Below are positions 7,301 through 15,191 of a DNA stretch of 27,207 bases, piece by piece. How positions within the stretch are numbered: the stretch's first letter is position 1; every line of letters begins with the position of its first letter. Location of the stretch: assembly GCA_009774615.1 (NCBI GenBank), contig VSOC01000028.1, positions 4,534 to 31,740 on the forward strand, in the 5' to 3' direction. The stretch is from Lachnospiraceae bacterium. Its GTDB lineage: Bacteria > Bacillota > Clostridia > Lachnospirales > Lachnospiraceae. The translations under genes were made by a program, and so were the position numbers. Below the pieces are notes generated by a model. The model did no database searches. It saw only the letters and a program-made list of their open reading frames with translations, and was not told the origin of the DNA.

Positions 7301-8461
7301 TTACAGCACTTCCATCTTACACCTGTGTTCTTTTGTCCTCTTATCATAACCAATCCCTACCGCAAGAATCCGTCCGCTGCAGAGCTTTTCCTCTCCCAGC
7401 TTCCCTTTAAAACGTAAATCATACTGTTTATCTTTTATCTGCTGTATCGCTTCTTCCGGCGTATTGTCCACTTTCAATTCCAAAATTATCCCGTCAAGAC
7501 TCCTGTCATATTTGGGATAAAAGATAAAATCTACATATCCGGTTCCGGCCTTATCTTCCCTTTGAATATCATACCTGTCCCTGGCTGATAAATAAATCAG
7601 ATTAACCACGGCGGTAAGTTCTGTTTCATGATTATAATCCAGCAAAGGAGTTTCTGTATCATGGGCATACGCCAATATTTCCTCCATGACCCTCACATTT
7701 CCCGCCAGCGTTGCCTCCAGCATTCGGTCTGACTCCTTCGCCAGTCGATAAACATATCCCAAAGTTTCTTCTTTTCTCAGCATTTCCTCAAATTTACCCA
7801 TTAACTCCCGGTTGGGAATAGAAACTTTTCCGTTCTCATAACTCAAAAAGCCATACACAACCATTGCAGAAAAAATTTCGTCTTTTGTAGCCAGACGCAT
7901 CGATGTTGCTGCATATTCTTTAATCCGCGCCGGAACAGCTTCGCCCAATACCATCAGCGCAAGAGCCTCTCTCACATCGCCTATGTTATTCCTGATATAA
8001 AAATATATTTCGTCATAAGGTCCTGAACTGGTCCAGTAGTTTCCCAGATTATCATTGGTCAGGGCTGCCACGACGGAACGCGGATTATACATTCGTTCTC
8101 CGGAATACGTATGATAACCATCGTACCATTCTTTCAGCCCCTGCCTCGTTACACGGTTTCCTCTCCCATTCTTTTGATATCGTTCAAAGAGATAATCCAC
8201 TTCTCTCTCCGTAAACCCAAAGCAGTCATCAAATGCCTTTTCCGATGCCATGGTATATTCCAGGAACATATTCAGTTCAGAACCACTGGAGTATTTTGCT
8301 ATGGGAAGAATTCCGGTCATATAGGCCAGAGCAACATACGCCCTGCCCTTTAACAGCAGCCGCAGGAAATTAAGATACTCCGCCTTATCCTGCTGACGGA
8401 TAAAATCCCATACGTTACCCCCACCCTTTTTCCGCTCATCGCCCGATACCAGACAGCATCC
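7301..8461 (-). pseudogene. AAA-ATPase-like / PD-(D/E)XK family gene lacking its N-terminal ATPase part
   Basis: The longest ATG-initiated frame (339 aa from 8320) starts in the middle of a conserved segment, ALAYMTGILPIAKY, and has no ribosome binding site. The same frame stays open without a start back to a TGA at 8462-8464, adding WDFIRQQDKAEYLNFLRLLL, which is also family-like. The C-terminal part carries YVDFIFYP and GIILELKVDNTPEEAI, the PD-(D/E)XK nuclease-like signature of the DUF1703 domain, ending in MEVL. Intact relatives known to me are about 500-580 aa and begin with a P-loop ATPase domain, absent here. It is therefore read as a 5'-deleted pseudogene. Intact members are abundant multicopy genes in gut Firmicutes and Bacteroidetes, of unproven function. 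Confidence 0.75.
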
Positions 8462-8682
8462 TCATAGTGTAATTTTATCGTTTTCAGCTTCGTACAGCGG
8501 ATTTTTTCTTTCTTTGTCGATTCAGGATATTCAAACACTTTATACCGAATCACTTTTTCTTCTTCGCCAATACAGCCAAACTGTTCATTTCCCATATGCA
8601 GATAAAGTTCAAATTCATTATCTGACACATGAACCATTTTCCAGACAAAATATAGGAGTATAATCACTGAGGACAGGATCAT
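8350..8682 (-). CDS. Small hypothetical protein with N-terminal membrane segment, possible chimera
   Basis: 110 codons with a good start: GGAGG eight bases before the ATG at 8682. Residues 1-17 are hydrophobic (SSVIILLYFVW), a likely anchor; the rest to about residue 85 is charged and unlike anything I recognise. From about residue 85 (after YRAMSG) the reading overlaps, in another frame, the 5' end of the broken ATPase gene, so the last 25 residues are probably junk created when the upstream part of that gene was lost. It may be the surviving head of a different gene fused by deletion. Confidence 0.4.
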   Translation of the reverse strand: MILSSVIILLYFVWKMVHVSDNEFELYLHMGNEQFGCIGEEEKVIRYKVFEYPESTKKEKIRCTKLKTIKLHYEDAVWYRAMSGKRVGVTYGILSVSRIRRSILISCGCC

Positions 8683-8720
8683 TGACGTTTCCTCCTGGTA
8701 TTAATCTGAATTTGGCTAGT

Positions 8721-8749
8721 GGGATCACCCCCGCATATGCGGGGAAAAA
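8721..8749. repeat. Solitary CRISPR repeat-like sequence (type I-E style)
   Basis: GGGATCACCCCCGCATATGC followed by GGGGAAAA is, reading the opposite strand, a type I-E repeat of the form TTCCCCGCATATGCGGGGGT plus GATCCC. Translated on the plus strand it gives GITPAYAGK, the well-known spurious peptide from such repeats. No second repeat occurs about 61 bases to either side and no cas gene is in the window, so this is one isolated unit. The inner CCCCGCATATGCGGGG palindrome is four bases before the aminopeptidase stop but has no U tract on the needed side. Confidence 0.75.
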
Positions 8750-8753
8750 ACAG

Positions 8754-10835
8754 TCAGCCATCGACTCCCTCCAACGCCCGATTCAGCTCCTCCGTTCCTC
8801 TAAGCACAAATCTCCCGTCCCGGATAATATCCACACCGTTTCCGTCCGCCCCATAAGCCACGATGGAATCCAGTTCATGGTAAGGAATCGTGATATCGGT
8901 ATGACAGCTGAAATACGCCTTTGCAACATCGGTTTTCCGCAGTGCCGAAACCTCATTCTCCCTGGCAATCATCTCTTTTCCGTCAGGATTGTACATCGGG
9001 GCATCCTCGGCCCAGCTGTAGCAGGTATCGCCCACGGCAAAATGCGGTCCCATCTTCTCCACAATCAAAATCGGCAGCCGATCCACAATCCCGTATTTCC
9101 GGCCCATCGCATAAGCCGCCGTATTCGTCCCAATGGCAAATTCCCCCAGGGGCAGCGTATCATGGTTTTTCATAATCACCTGCTTAACCAGCTTCCGGTT
9201 TCCCTCTTCTTCTGCCAGATTTTCACAGGTAAATTCCTTCACCATCCCGTCCGTAAACTCCATCTTCAGATTCTTAAACTGAAATTCGCCGATGTACACA
9301 TTTTCCACAAACAGCGTCCCGTTCGTTCCCGCAAGCTTCGGCGAGGTAAAAACCTCCCCCAGAGGAATATTCACATCCGCCACACAGTTTTCAAATTTCG
9401 TTTCCTTCTCCGGGTCGGACAATGGATGCAGAGCCACCCTAAGATCCGTGCAGTTCTCCCCCTTCCCCTTAATCTCCACAACCTCGGCCTTATCCAAAGC
9501 ATCGATAATCACCTGCTGAATCTCCTGGTACATCATGTAATCCAGGGTATTGATGGCAATGATTTCCTTAAATATCGCCTCAAAATCCTCCCCAATCTCC
9601 GGCCTTGGGAAAGCGATAATTGTAAAGCTGGTTTCCTCCTCAGGAATGTACTGGTTCATCAGCCGCGTAACTTCATTATTCAGGCTCCGAACCACTTCCT
9701 CCTGATGCGAAGACAGAGAAAGCGCCTCCGCCTTATTTTCCGGCACAAAGCCCGCCTCGCCAAAGGTTTCCACCACCGCCGGGCCCGAATACCAGGAAGC
9801 TGCCTCCTTATTCTCCTCCAAAGCAGTGCGCAGCACCGAAAGCTTCCTCTCCTTAATCGCATTCCCCATGAAAATCGCATAATCATAGCGGTGATCATAG
9901 TCGTACTGCTTGTTAGGCGAGGAAGAATACCAGCCCACTTTTCGGTTGGGATTGCGGTTTAAGACCGATATTGCAGCACGGGCAAAAACCGGCTCCAGCC
10001 CAAGCTTTCGAAATCCTTCCACAGCCCGCCGAATCATCCGCTCAAACCCCACCTCATAACGGATCAGCACCGTTTTTTTCTTCGACAAATCCCGTCCCAT
10101 GGTTTCAAAGCCCTTGCGATACCCCTCCACATAGGTATCTGCCATGGCATTTATCGTTTCCTGGGGCAATGTGTTCAAATACGCAGCCACCGCCAGCTCC
10201 GACGGGGAAATATACTCGCCGAACCGGTACAGATACCGCAGATCCGACAAATCCTCCTCCATCACAATATCCTTTGCCAGGCTCTGCCCGGAGTTCAACC
10301 GATCCTTTACCCAGTGCGAAACCGTCTGGTCCGCATAATCGCTCACATACCAGTAAAGCACATCCCGAACCTCCTGTGCCCTGGGAAGCCCCTCTTCAAA
10401 AAGATTATAAATCTCAATCAGTGCCTCATTTGCCGCCGTAATCGGCAAAAGCCGTCCCTCATAAGCCCAGGCAATATTGCAGCGGATTTCCGCATAAAGG
10501 AAAGATAAAAGCTGCCCCATCTCCAGGCCAAGTTGCGCCGCGGCATAAGCCGGATTTCCATAACTCTTCCCATAATTTTCCGGCAAAATATCCTGGTACA
10601 GCCGCTTATTCCAATCCTGTAAAACCGAAAGTTCTGCCTTTTCCAGTTCCCCGCTCTGCAGCTTTTCCATGAACGCTTTAAGCAGACAGGAAAACTCCGC
10701 CATCTGCACAAAAAAATGACGATAAGGTTCCTCTACCGTCCTTTCTTTTCGGATATCTTCAATTCTTTCCATGGACAGTGCATAGCGCTCAAGCACCTGT
10801 GCATTGTCCTCCTTCCCAAACTCCCAAACTTTCAT
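8754..10835 (-). CDS. Large M29-type metallo-aminopeptidase
   Basis: 693 residues from ATG at 10835 (MKVWEFGKED), chosen over an upstream TTG. The C-terminal half has the peptidase family M29 pattern: GEFAIGTN (Glu about 565), VEKMGPHFAVG (Glu 593, His 598) and FSCHTDITIPY (His 645, Asp 647), which fit the co-catalytic two-metal site. Such cytoplasmic enzymes remove N-terminal residues from peptides. Classical M29 enzymes are about 370-410 aa; here about 290 extra N-terminal residues form a mostly helical, tyrosine-rich region of unknown role. It lies 61 bases after a small membrane-protein gene and may be co-transcribed with it. No good terminator follows. Confidence 0.83.
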   Translation of the reverse strand: MKVWEFGKEDNAQVLERYALSMERIEDIRKERTVEEPYRHFFVQMAEFSCLLKAFMEKLQSGELEKAELSVLQDWNKRLYQDILPENYGKSYGNPAYAAAQLGLEMGQLLSFLYAEIRCNIAWAYEGRLLPITAANEALIEIYNLFEEGLPRAQEVRDVLYWYVSDYADQTVSHWVKDRLNSGQSLAKDIVMEEDLSDLRYLYRFGEYISPSELAVAAYLNTLPQETINAMADTYVEGYRKGFETMGRDLSKKKTVLIRYEVGFERMIRRAVEGFRKLGLEPVFARAAISVLNRNPNRKVGWYSSSPNKQYDYDHRYDYAIFMGNAIKERKLSVLRTALEENKEAASWYSGPAVVETFGEAGFVPENKAEALSLSSHQEEVVRSLNNEVTRLMNQYIPEEETSFTIIAFPRPEIGEDFEAIFKEIIAINTLDYMMYQEIQQVIIDALDKAEVVEIKGKGENCTDLRVALHPLSDPEKETKFENCVADVNIPLGEVFTSPKLAGTNGTLFVENVYIGEFQFKNLKMEFTDGMVKEFTCENLAEEEGNRKLVKQVIMKNHDTLPLGEFAIGTNTAAYAMGRKYGIVDRLPILIVEKMGPHFAVGDTCYSWAEDAPMYNPDGKEMIARENEVSALRKTDVAKAYFSCHTDITIPYHELDSIVAYGADGNGVDIIRDGRFVLRGTEELNRALEGVDG

Positions 10836-10896
10836 TCCTGCACTTTCCTTTCCTGATAACAATATTTTTTTAACCTTTCAGAACATTGTCATTCTT

Positions 10897-11235
10897 TTAA
10901 CGAATTACGCCAAGCCCAATCCCCATCACAATCAACCACACCAGAACTAACAGCCCATCCAAAAAAATAGATAGCTTGGCCAGAATATAATTTTTCTCCT
11001 TTTCAAACAATGCCCGCATCCCAAAAAACAGCCCGCAGAGAGCAAATAAGAAACTGGAAAATGCCATCGCGCTTACATTCAGCGGTACATGGCCCTGGGA
11101 TTTTACGGCAAGACCCAAAACGGAGCCGAAAAACACCAGGCTCACCCCCGTTGCCCCAATCGCATAAAACCCCCGTTTTGCCAGGGGTTTACGAACATAA
11201 TTTACATAATATCGATTTCTATTTCCTTTTGGCAT
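10897..11235 (-). CDS. Small membrane protein, DUF6142-like
   Basis: 112 residues starting MPKGNRNRYYVNYV at 11235, where GGAGG lies seven bases upstream; the frame opens 18 codons earlier but without such a site. A basic N-terminus is followed by three hydrophobic segments: GFYAIGATGVSLVFFGSVLG, MAFSSFLFALCGLFFG and LSIFLDGLLVLVWLIVMGIG. I recall similar three-helix proteins in Lachnospiraceae under DUF6142, but that assignment is from memory. Its start overlaps the end of the vanZ-like gene by 17 bases, so translation is probably coupled. No catalytic residues are apparent. Confidence 0.72.
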   Translation of the reverse strand: MPKGNRNRYYVNYVRKPLAKRGFYAIGATGVSLVFFGSVLGLAVKSQGHVPLNVSAMAFSSFLFALCGLFFGMRALFEKEKNYILAKLSIFLDGLLVLVWLIVMGIGLGVIR

Positions 11236-11695
11236 ACTCCCGCCTCCAAATACGCATCTGCTGTACGATACAATAAAGCACAAACCCAAGAATCCCTCCA
11301 GCCGTATTTAACAGCAGATCATCCACATCAAAACTGCCCACCCGGGAAATCAGCTGGATCGTTTCCACGAACAGACTGAACGTAAAGCTGATGATCACCG
11401 TATTATACCATTTCTTACTTCTCCGGCTGACAATGGGAAGGAAAAAACCGCAGGGCATAAACGCCACAATATTTCCCACGATATTTAACATCATCGCCCG
11501 AATGCCCAGCTTCTCCCGATAAATCCAAAACCTGGAAATCTCCTTAAACGGAACCAGATTATACGAATAACCCCGAGTCTTTGGATCGGTCCGCCCAAAG
11601 GACTCAGCAAAAAACAGAAAATACACCAGCAGAGCCAGGTACATTAAAAACAGCACCCAGCCCATCTTCTGGTGTTTTGTTGTATGTCTTATCAT
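11219..11695 (-). CDS. VanZ-family membrane protein
   Basis: 158 residues with four membrane segments and the VanZ pattern: NLVPFKEI after the first helix, NIVGNIVAFMPCGFFLP in the second, SFTFSLFVETIQLI in the third and VDDLLLNTAGGILGFVLY in the fourth. VanZ-like proteins are linked to glycopeptide or lipoglycopeptide tolerance in some species, but most chromosomal copies have no proven role and no van cluster is present here. The ATG at 11695 has GGAG five bases upstream, placed just after the stop of the preceding 52-codon gene (14-base gap). Confidence 0.9.
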   Translation of the reverse strand: MIRHTTKHQKMGWVLFLMYLALLVYFLFFAESFGRTDPKTRGYSYNLVPFKEISRFWIYREKLGIRAMMLNIVGNIVAFMPCGFFLPIVSRRSKKWYNTVIISFTFSLFVETIQLISRVGSFDVDDLLLNTAGGILGFVLYCIVQQMRIWRREYAKRK

Positions 11696-11709
11696 AAAAT
11701 CTCCAGCAG

Positions 11710-11868
11710 CTAAAACTCAATTTCCGATTTACGTTTTAACAGAAAAGCACCCATAATAATCGAAATCGTCCCTACTGTAAGCCCCACCGTGGCAATCACA
11801 ATCCCCATCGCCACTGCGCCCGCACCGGAATTTCTCATGGTTTTATATAAACGCTCATTATTATTCAT
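11710..11868 (-). CDS. 52-aa single-span membrane protein
   Basis: I found this frame by translating the gap: MNNNERLYKTMRNSGAGAVA, then a glycine-rich hydrophobic span rich in Ile/Val/Thr, ending KRKSEIEF. AGGAG sits seven bases before the ATG, and the stop is 14 bases before the vanZ-like gene. The N-terminus is polar, one helix covers about residues 18-43, and a basic tail follows, suggesting a Lys/Arg-rich cytoplasmic C-terminus. Function unknown. It heads the cluster of small membrane genes; the 126 bases up to pyrE show no clear promoter, so it may share the pyrE transcript. Confidence 0.72.
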   Translation of the reverse strand: MNNNERLYKTMRNSGAGAVAMGIVIATVGLTVGTISIIMGAFLLKRKSEIEF

Positions 11869-11994
11869 CCTGTCACTCCTTATATACATCTTTTCAACTT
11901 CTGTCCAGATTTCTGTTCATTCTTCTGTACTGAAATTCCGCAGACCATCAATACACTCACTTCTGTATCTTATCTCTGCTGACCAGCTAATTAT

Positions 11995-12669
11995 CTATTT
12001 TGCCCCATACTGTGCATAATATGCGTCAAGCCTTCCCTTAATCTCGTCGTCAATCAGCACCTTCCCCTGGCACTCCCGATTGTACAGATATTCGGTTACT
12101 TCTGCCATATTGACAATCGCCGCCGTCGAAAATCCGTACAAATCCTGAATCTCGTCCATGGCGCTCTTTTCGCCCTTGCCTCTCTCCATCCGGTTTAAGG
12201 AAACGATCAGCCCCTTAATCTCCACATTCCCCTGTGCCTTTAAAATCGGAAAAGTTTCTTCAATGGACTTGCCCGAAGTCGTCACATCTTCAATGATCAC
12301 CACCCGATCCCCGTCCTTTAACTTGCTTCCCAGTAAAATCCCCGCATCGCCGTGGTCTTTTTCCTCCTTGCGGTTTGAGCAGTAACGGACATCCTTCCCG
12401 TACAGCTCGCTGATCGCCATCGAAACCGCCACAGCCAGCGGAATCCCCTTGTAAGCCGGTCCAAACAGCACGTCAAACTCCAGGCCGAAATTATCATAAA
12501 TCGCCTTTGCATAGTATTCCCCCAGCTTCCTCAGCTGCGTTCCCGTAACATAGGCCCCGGCATTCATAAAAAACGGGGACTTTCTTCCGCTCTTTAACGT
12601 AAAATCGCCGAATTTCAGCACCTGACTCTCTACCATAAATTCAATAAATTCCTGCTTGTACGCTTCCAT
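11995..12669 (-). CDS. pyrE: Orotate phosphoribosyltransferase
   Basis: PyrE couples orotate to PRPP to make OMP, the fifth step of pyrimidine synthesis. The 224-residue protein has the usual opening (VLKFGDFTLKSGRKSPFFMN), the loop FGPAYKGIPLAV and the PRPP-binding motif RVVIIEDVTTSGKSIEET at about residues 120-137. I start it at ATG 12669; a TTG directly before it (12672) is spaced better from the GGAGG and is a possible alternative. It is separated from pyrF, pyrK and pyrD by about 10 kb. Its own promoter lies at 12904-12932, with a 166-bp hairpin element between promoter and ribosome binding site. Confidence 0.97.
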   Translation of the reverse strand: MEAYKQEFIEFMVESQVLKFGDFTLKSGRKSPFFMNAGAYVTGTQLRKLGEYYAKAIYDNFGLEFDVLFGPAYKGIPLAVAVSMAISELYGKDVRYCSNRKEEKDHGDAGILLGSKLKDGDRVVIIEDVTTSGKSIEETFPILKAQGNVEIKGLIVSLNRMERGKGEKSAMDEIQDLYGFSTAAIVNMAEVTEYLYNRECQGKVLIDDEIKGRLDAYYAQYGAK

Positions 12670-12693
12670 CAAACCACATCCTCCTGCTTTTCC

Positions 12694-12859
12694 CTAGTAC
12701 TGTGTTGCGTAAATAACGGTGAATAGGTGCCTGATGTCTGCGTTAGATGTGAATCCCGCGAAACGAAGGCGTAGTGGTGCTACGTCGAGTTTCGTGGGGT
12801 TTACAGATGACGTAGACAGCGGGTGCATATTCACTGGAATTTACGCAATGCAGTACTAG
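12694..12859. mobile_element. 166-bp long-hairpin element (MITE-like or structured RNA) in the pyrE leader
   Basis: The ends CTAGTACTG (12694-12702) and CAGTACTAG (12851-12859) are perfect inverted repeats. Pairing continues inward for about 71 positions to a tip CGTAG-TGGTG-CTACG. By hand alignment about 54 positions pair normally, 11 are G-T, and 6 mismatch. All 11 G-T positions are G-U pairs only when the plus strand is read; on the minus strand they become A-C. The element encodes no protein. It begins 22 bases upstream of the pyrE start region. Candidates are a miniature inverted-repeat transposable element or a dispersed RNA element. Confidence 0.75.
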
Positions 12860-12903
12860 CACTATATTATATAAACTCTTTCTTGTCTTTCCTTATCTTC
12901 CCC

Positions 12904-12932
12904 ATTCTACCATAAGAAAGGGGAAATAACAA
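12904..12932 (-). promoter_or_regulatory. pyrE: Predicted promoter of pyrE
   Basis: TTGTTA (12932-12927), a 17-base spacer and TAGAAT (12909-12904) with TG upstream (extended -10), minus strand. The start near 12897 would place the whole hairpin element in the 5' leader. A second TATAAT occurs at 12871-12866 with no good -35 box. Confidence 0.6.
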
Positions 12933-12974
12933 TAGAATTTATCCCATCTGAAATATTCTGAAATATTCCCCCAT

Positions 12975-13021
12975 CAAAAAACAAAACAGAGCCGACACAT
13001 CCATTCATGCATCAGCCCTGT
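12975..13021 (-). terminator. Strong intrinsic terminator of the frl-like operon
   Basis: On the minus strand ACAGGGCTGATGCAT (13021-13007), a six-base loop and ATGTGTCGGCTCTGT (13000-12986) pair along all 15 positions, four of them G-U, followed by TTTTGTTTTTT. It lies 84 bases after the stop of the second SIS gene and upstream of the pyrE promoter, insulating the two units. Confidence 0.9.
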
Positions 13022-13104
13022 TATCTCTGCCAACCTCTATTTTTCTCCTTGTTCTTGGAGTATTTCGTAAACGCAAATTTTTTCAGGATGGACGAAGTTA
13101 TCCC

Positions 13105-14223
13105 TCACTCCACCTTACTTCCCATACAGCGATGAAATTCAGGGTCTTTTGGAATATTCAAATTAATTCCCCTAGCCCGCGAGGTCAGCACAAAGAGCAT
13201 CTGCTGCGGCAGGATGTATTCCAGGACGGAAAAATCAGGATCGTTAAGAAAATGGCATGGCAGTATATGGATTTCTCCTTGAGCACCCTCTTTTCTGCCA
13301 TCCCCACAATCCGGAAAATTTATCGCATACGGACAAACTCCCTGCTTCTGATAATACCCAAACAGCTTCTTCATCCGCTCCCGCGCATACCCGCAGGCAG
13401 GAAATATGTACAGAAAATCCGTTTTCTGCGTTACGGCATTGTACATCCCATGCATAAATTCCTCAGCTTCAAACCCACGGACAGGGAAACGGCAGGTTTC
13501 GGAAAACTTTAAGGTTCCCTCAAGCAATACACTTTTTAAATCACTGCTGGAAATGATCATCATATCTCTGCTGTCTTTAAGCTTATCTGCTGTTCTCTCA
13601 CACCATGGACGGCTGCTCTCCATGACCGGCTGCATATTTTGAATTACGGCATGGATTCTCTCCCTGTAGCGCCGTGCTTCCGACCTGCTGATTTTTTTCA
13701 TCCTTTCCGCTGTACTAAGAATAAACAGCCAAAGGGTCAATACCGTAGCACTAAACCCCTTTGTTGTTGCTCCGGCATCCTCATATCCACATTCAATATA
13801 AATATTTGCCTCCCCATGCCGGGTAATTTCTGTCCGATACTCCCCGGTCATGGAAATGGTGCGTATTTCTTTATCCTGCATCGTTTTCTGCACGGCATCC
13901 AATGCACGGATCACCGCCGTGCTCGTTCCCTGCTGTGAAATCCCCAGCACTACGGCATTTTCAGGAATAAAACCAATATCCCCAAAAAAATCCGCAGGGT
14001 ATACGGGAAATACCCGTATACCCAAACATTTTTTTGCAAAAGCAGAAACTGCAACTGCGGCATTAAAGGAGGAGCCAGAACCAACCAAAAACATCTCCGA
14101 AATCTCCCGTCCATCCAGCAGACACCGTGCTTCTTTCAGCACCTTTTTTTCCTTGTCCATAATGCCCTGCAGGATTTTTGGCGTTTCCTCAATATAATTC
14201 CATGCATTTCCCTGATAAATCAT
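13105..14223 (-). CDS. SIS-domain sugar isomerase/deglycase, GlmS-C-terminus-like
   Basis: 372 residues with two SIS (sugar isomerase) lobes. The first has MFLVGSGSSFNAAVAVSAF (about 44-62) and GISQQGTSTAVI (about 94-105), the phosphosugar-binding serine/threonine loops. The second contains FEAEEFMHGMYNAVT (about 251-265), the Glu-x-x-His block comparable to ELKHG of GlmS and to deglycases. It ends RGINLNIPKDPEFHRCMGSK, a tail typical of AgaS/deglycase-type SIS proteins. There is no glutaminase domain. Likely it cleaves or isomerises a 6-phosphorylated amino sugar or fructosamine. It is the last gene of the operon, and may handle a different Amadori product or the amino-sugar product. A GGGAGAG site precedes the ATG. 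Confidence 0.78.
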   Translation of the reverse strand: MIYQGNAWNYIEETPKILQGIMDKEKKVLKEARCLLDGREISEMFLVGSGSSFNAAVAVSAFAKKCLGIRVFPVYPADFFGDIGFIPENAVVLGISQQGTSTAVIRALDAVQKTMQDKEIRTISMTGEYRTEITRHGEANIYIECGYEDAGATTKGFSATVLTLWLFILSTAERMKKISRSEARRYRERIHAVIQNMQPVMESSRPWCERTADKLKDSRDMMIISSSDLKSVLLEGTLKFSETCRFPVRGFEAEEFMHGMYNAVTQKTDFLYIFPACGYARERMKKLFGYYQKQGVCPYAINFPDCGDGRKEGAQGEIHILPCHFLNDPDFSVLEYILPQQMLFVLTSRARGINLNIPKDPEFHRCMGSKVE

Positions 14224-14289
14224 TGTTTTTCTCTCCCTGCATCCTTTTTCTTTGCCTGTCCTTGTCTGACTCCTTACGTTTGCTTTTTC

Positions 14290-15153
14290 CTATTTATCCT
14301 CGTAAGGCTTCCCATAACCAAATGCTCCGTCCAGCGTACATACATGAACTGCAAATTTCGACGCTTCTGCCAGAGAAATTCGGATAGCCTCCGGCTTATC
14401 TGTTCCACGCTTTACCTGGTCAATATAACAATCCATAAATGAAGTCAAAAAGGAATCTCCCGCTCCCATCGTATCGACCACATGCTCAATCATGGTAGCC
14501 GGCTGTACATAGAACTCTTCCCCGTCATACATCAGGCAGCCCTTAGACCCTCTGGTCAGGGAAACCAGTTCCGGCCCCAGGGAATGAACAAATCTTAAAT
14601 GTTCCTTTGCCGCCTCATCATCCCCGTTAAAGGAGCAGAAAGCATAGGTTACAAAGGGTGCATATTTTTCATAATACTCTCTGGAAGAATCATCAGAAAA
14701 ATCAAAGGAAACCTTAATTCCCGCCTCTTTCATCGTCTTTAACTGCGACTCGGTATAGCAGTAATTTCCCGTGTGTACAAAGTCAAATTGCTTCATATAT
14801 TCCAAATCAAACCGATCCAGAATATAGGGATTTTTCCCTCTTACACCGCCTTCATTATAGTCGCCGAATATACGGTCGCCGTCCACCAGCGTACATTTTG
14901 ACCAGCCGTTTTCTCCAACTAACTGCCTGCATTTCACCGTTTCTATCTCCAGTTCATGCAATACCGAGATAACAAATTCTGCAATAGCATCGCTTCCAAA
15001 ATACCCCATATAAGCCGCACGTTCCACGCCGAACATCTTAGAATAAGCACATAAATTCACGCAGTTTCCGCCGGGGTACATCATGTGCGAGTGTTCATAT
15101 AAATCCACCACATTATCGCCAAAACCCAATACCTTTGTATTATACTTTGCCAT
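14290..15153 (-). CDS. frlD: PfkB-family kinase, fructoselysine 6-kinase-like
   Basis: 287 residues starting MAKYNTKVLGFGDNVVDLYE at 15153, where AAGGAGG lies eight bases upstream (an ATG seven codons earlier lacks this). Matches the ribokinase family: PGGNCVN near residue 27 binds sugar, IFGDYNEGGV is a feature I recall from FrlD, FDFSDD follows, and DTMGAGDSF (227-235) gives the anion hole and catalytic Asp 233. E. coli FrlD phosphorylates fructoselysine at O6; similarity of DNVVDLY, the GGN motif and GDYNEG makes the same type of substrate likely. It lies directly after the deglycase gene, the usual kinase/deglycase pairing. Confidence 0.8.
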   Translation of the reverse strand: MAKYNTKVLGFGDNVVDLYEHSHMMYPGGNCVNLCAYSKMFGVERAAYMGYFGSDAIAEFVISVLHELEIETVKCRQLVGENGWSKCTLVDGDRIFGDYNEGGVRGKNPYILDRFDLEYMKQFDFVHTGNYCYTESQLKTMKEAGIKVSFDFSDDSSREYYEKYAPFVTYAFCSFNGDDEAAKEHLRFVHSLGPELVSLTRGSKGCLMYDGEEFYVQPATMIEHVVDTMGAGDSFLTSFMDCYIDQVKRGTDKPEAIRISLAEASKFAVHVCTLDGAFGYGKPYEDK

Positions 15154-15191
15154 TCTTTTTCCCTCCTTGCGCACTGAAAAGTCACAGCATA

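Noticed and set aside
8721..8750. Intrinsic terminator for the aminopeptidase gene
   Set aside because: The CCCCGCATATGCGGGG stem is preceded, not followed, by the T run on the minus strand.
8660..8820. A CRISPR array
   Set aside because: Only one repeat is present; no second copy at spacer distance on either side and no cas genes in the window.
8682..9962. Long plus-strand ORF (426 codons) starting near the CRISPR-like repeat
   Set aside because: It is antisense to the aminopeptidase, is rich in His/Arg/Pro like a shadow frame, and begins with GITPAYAGK, the spurious translation of a CRISPR repeat.
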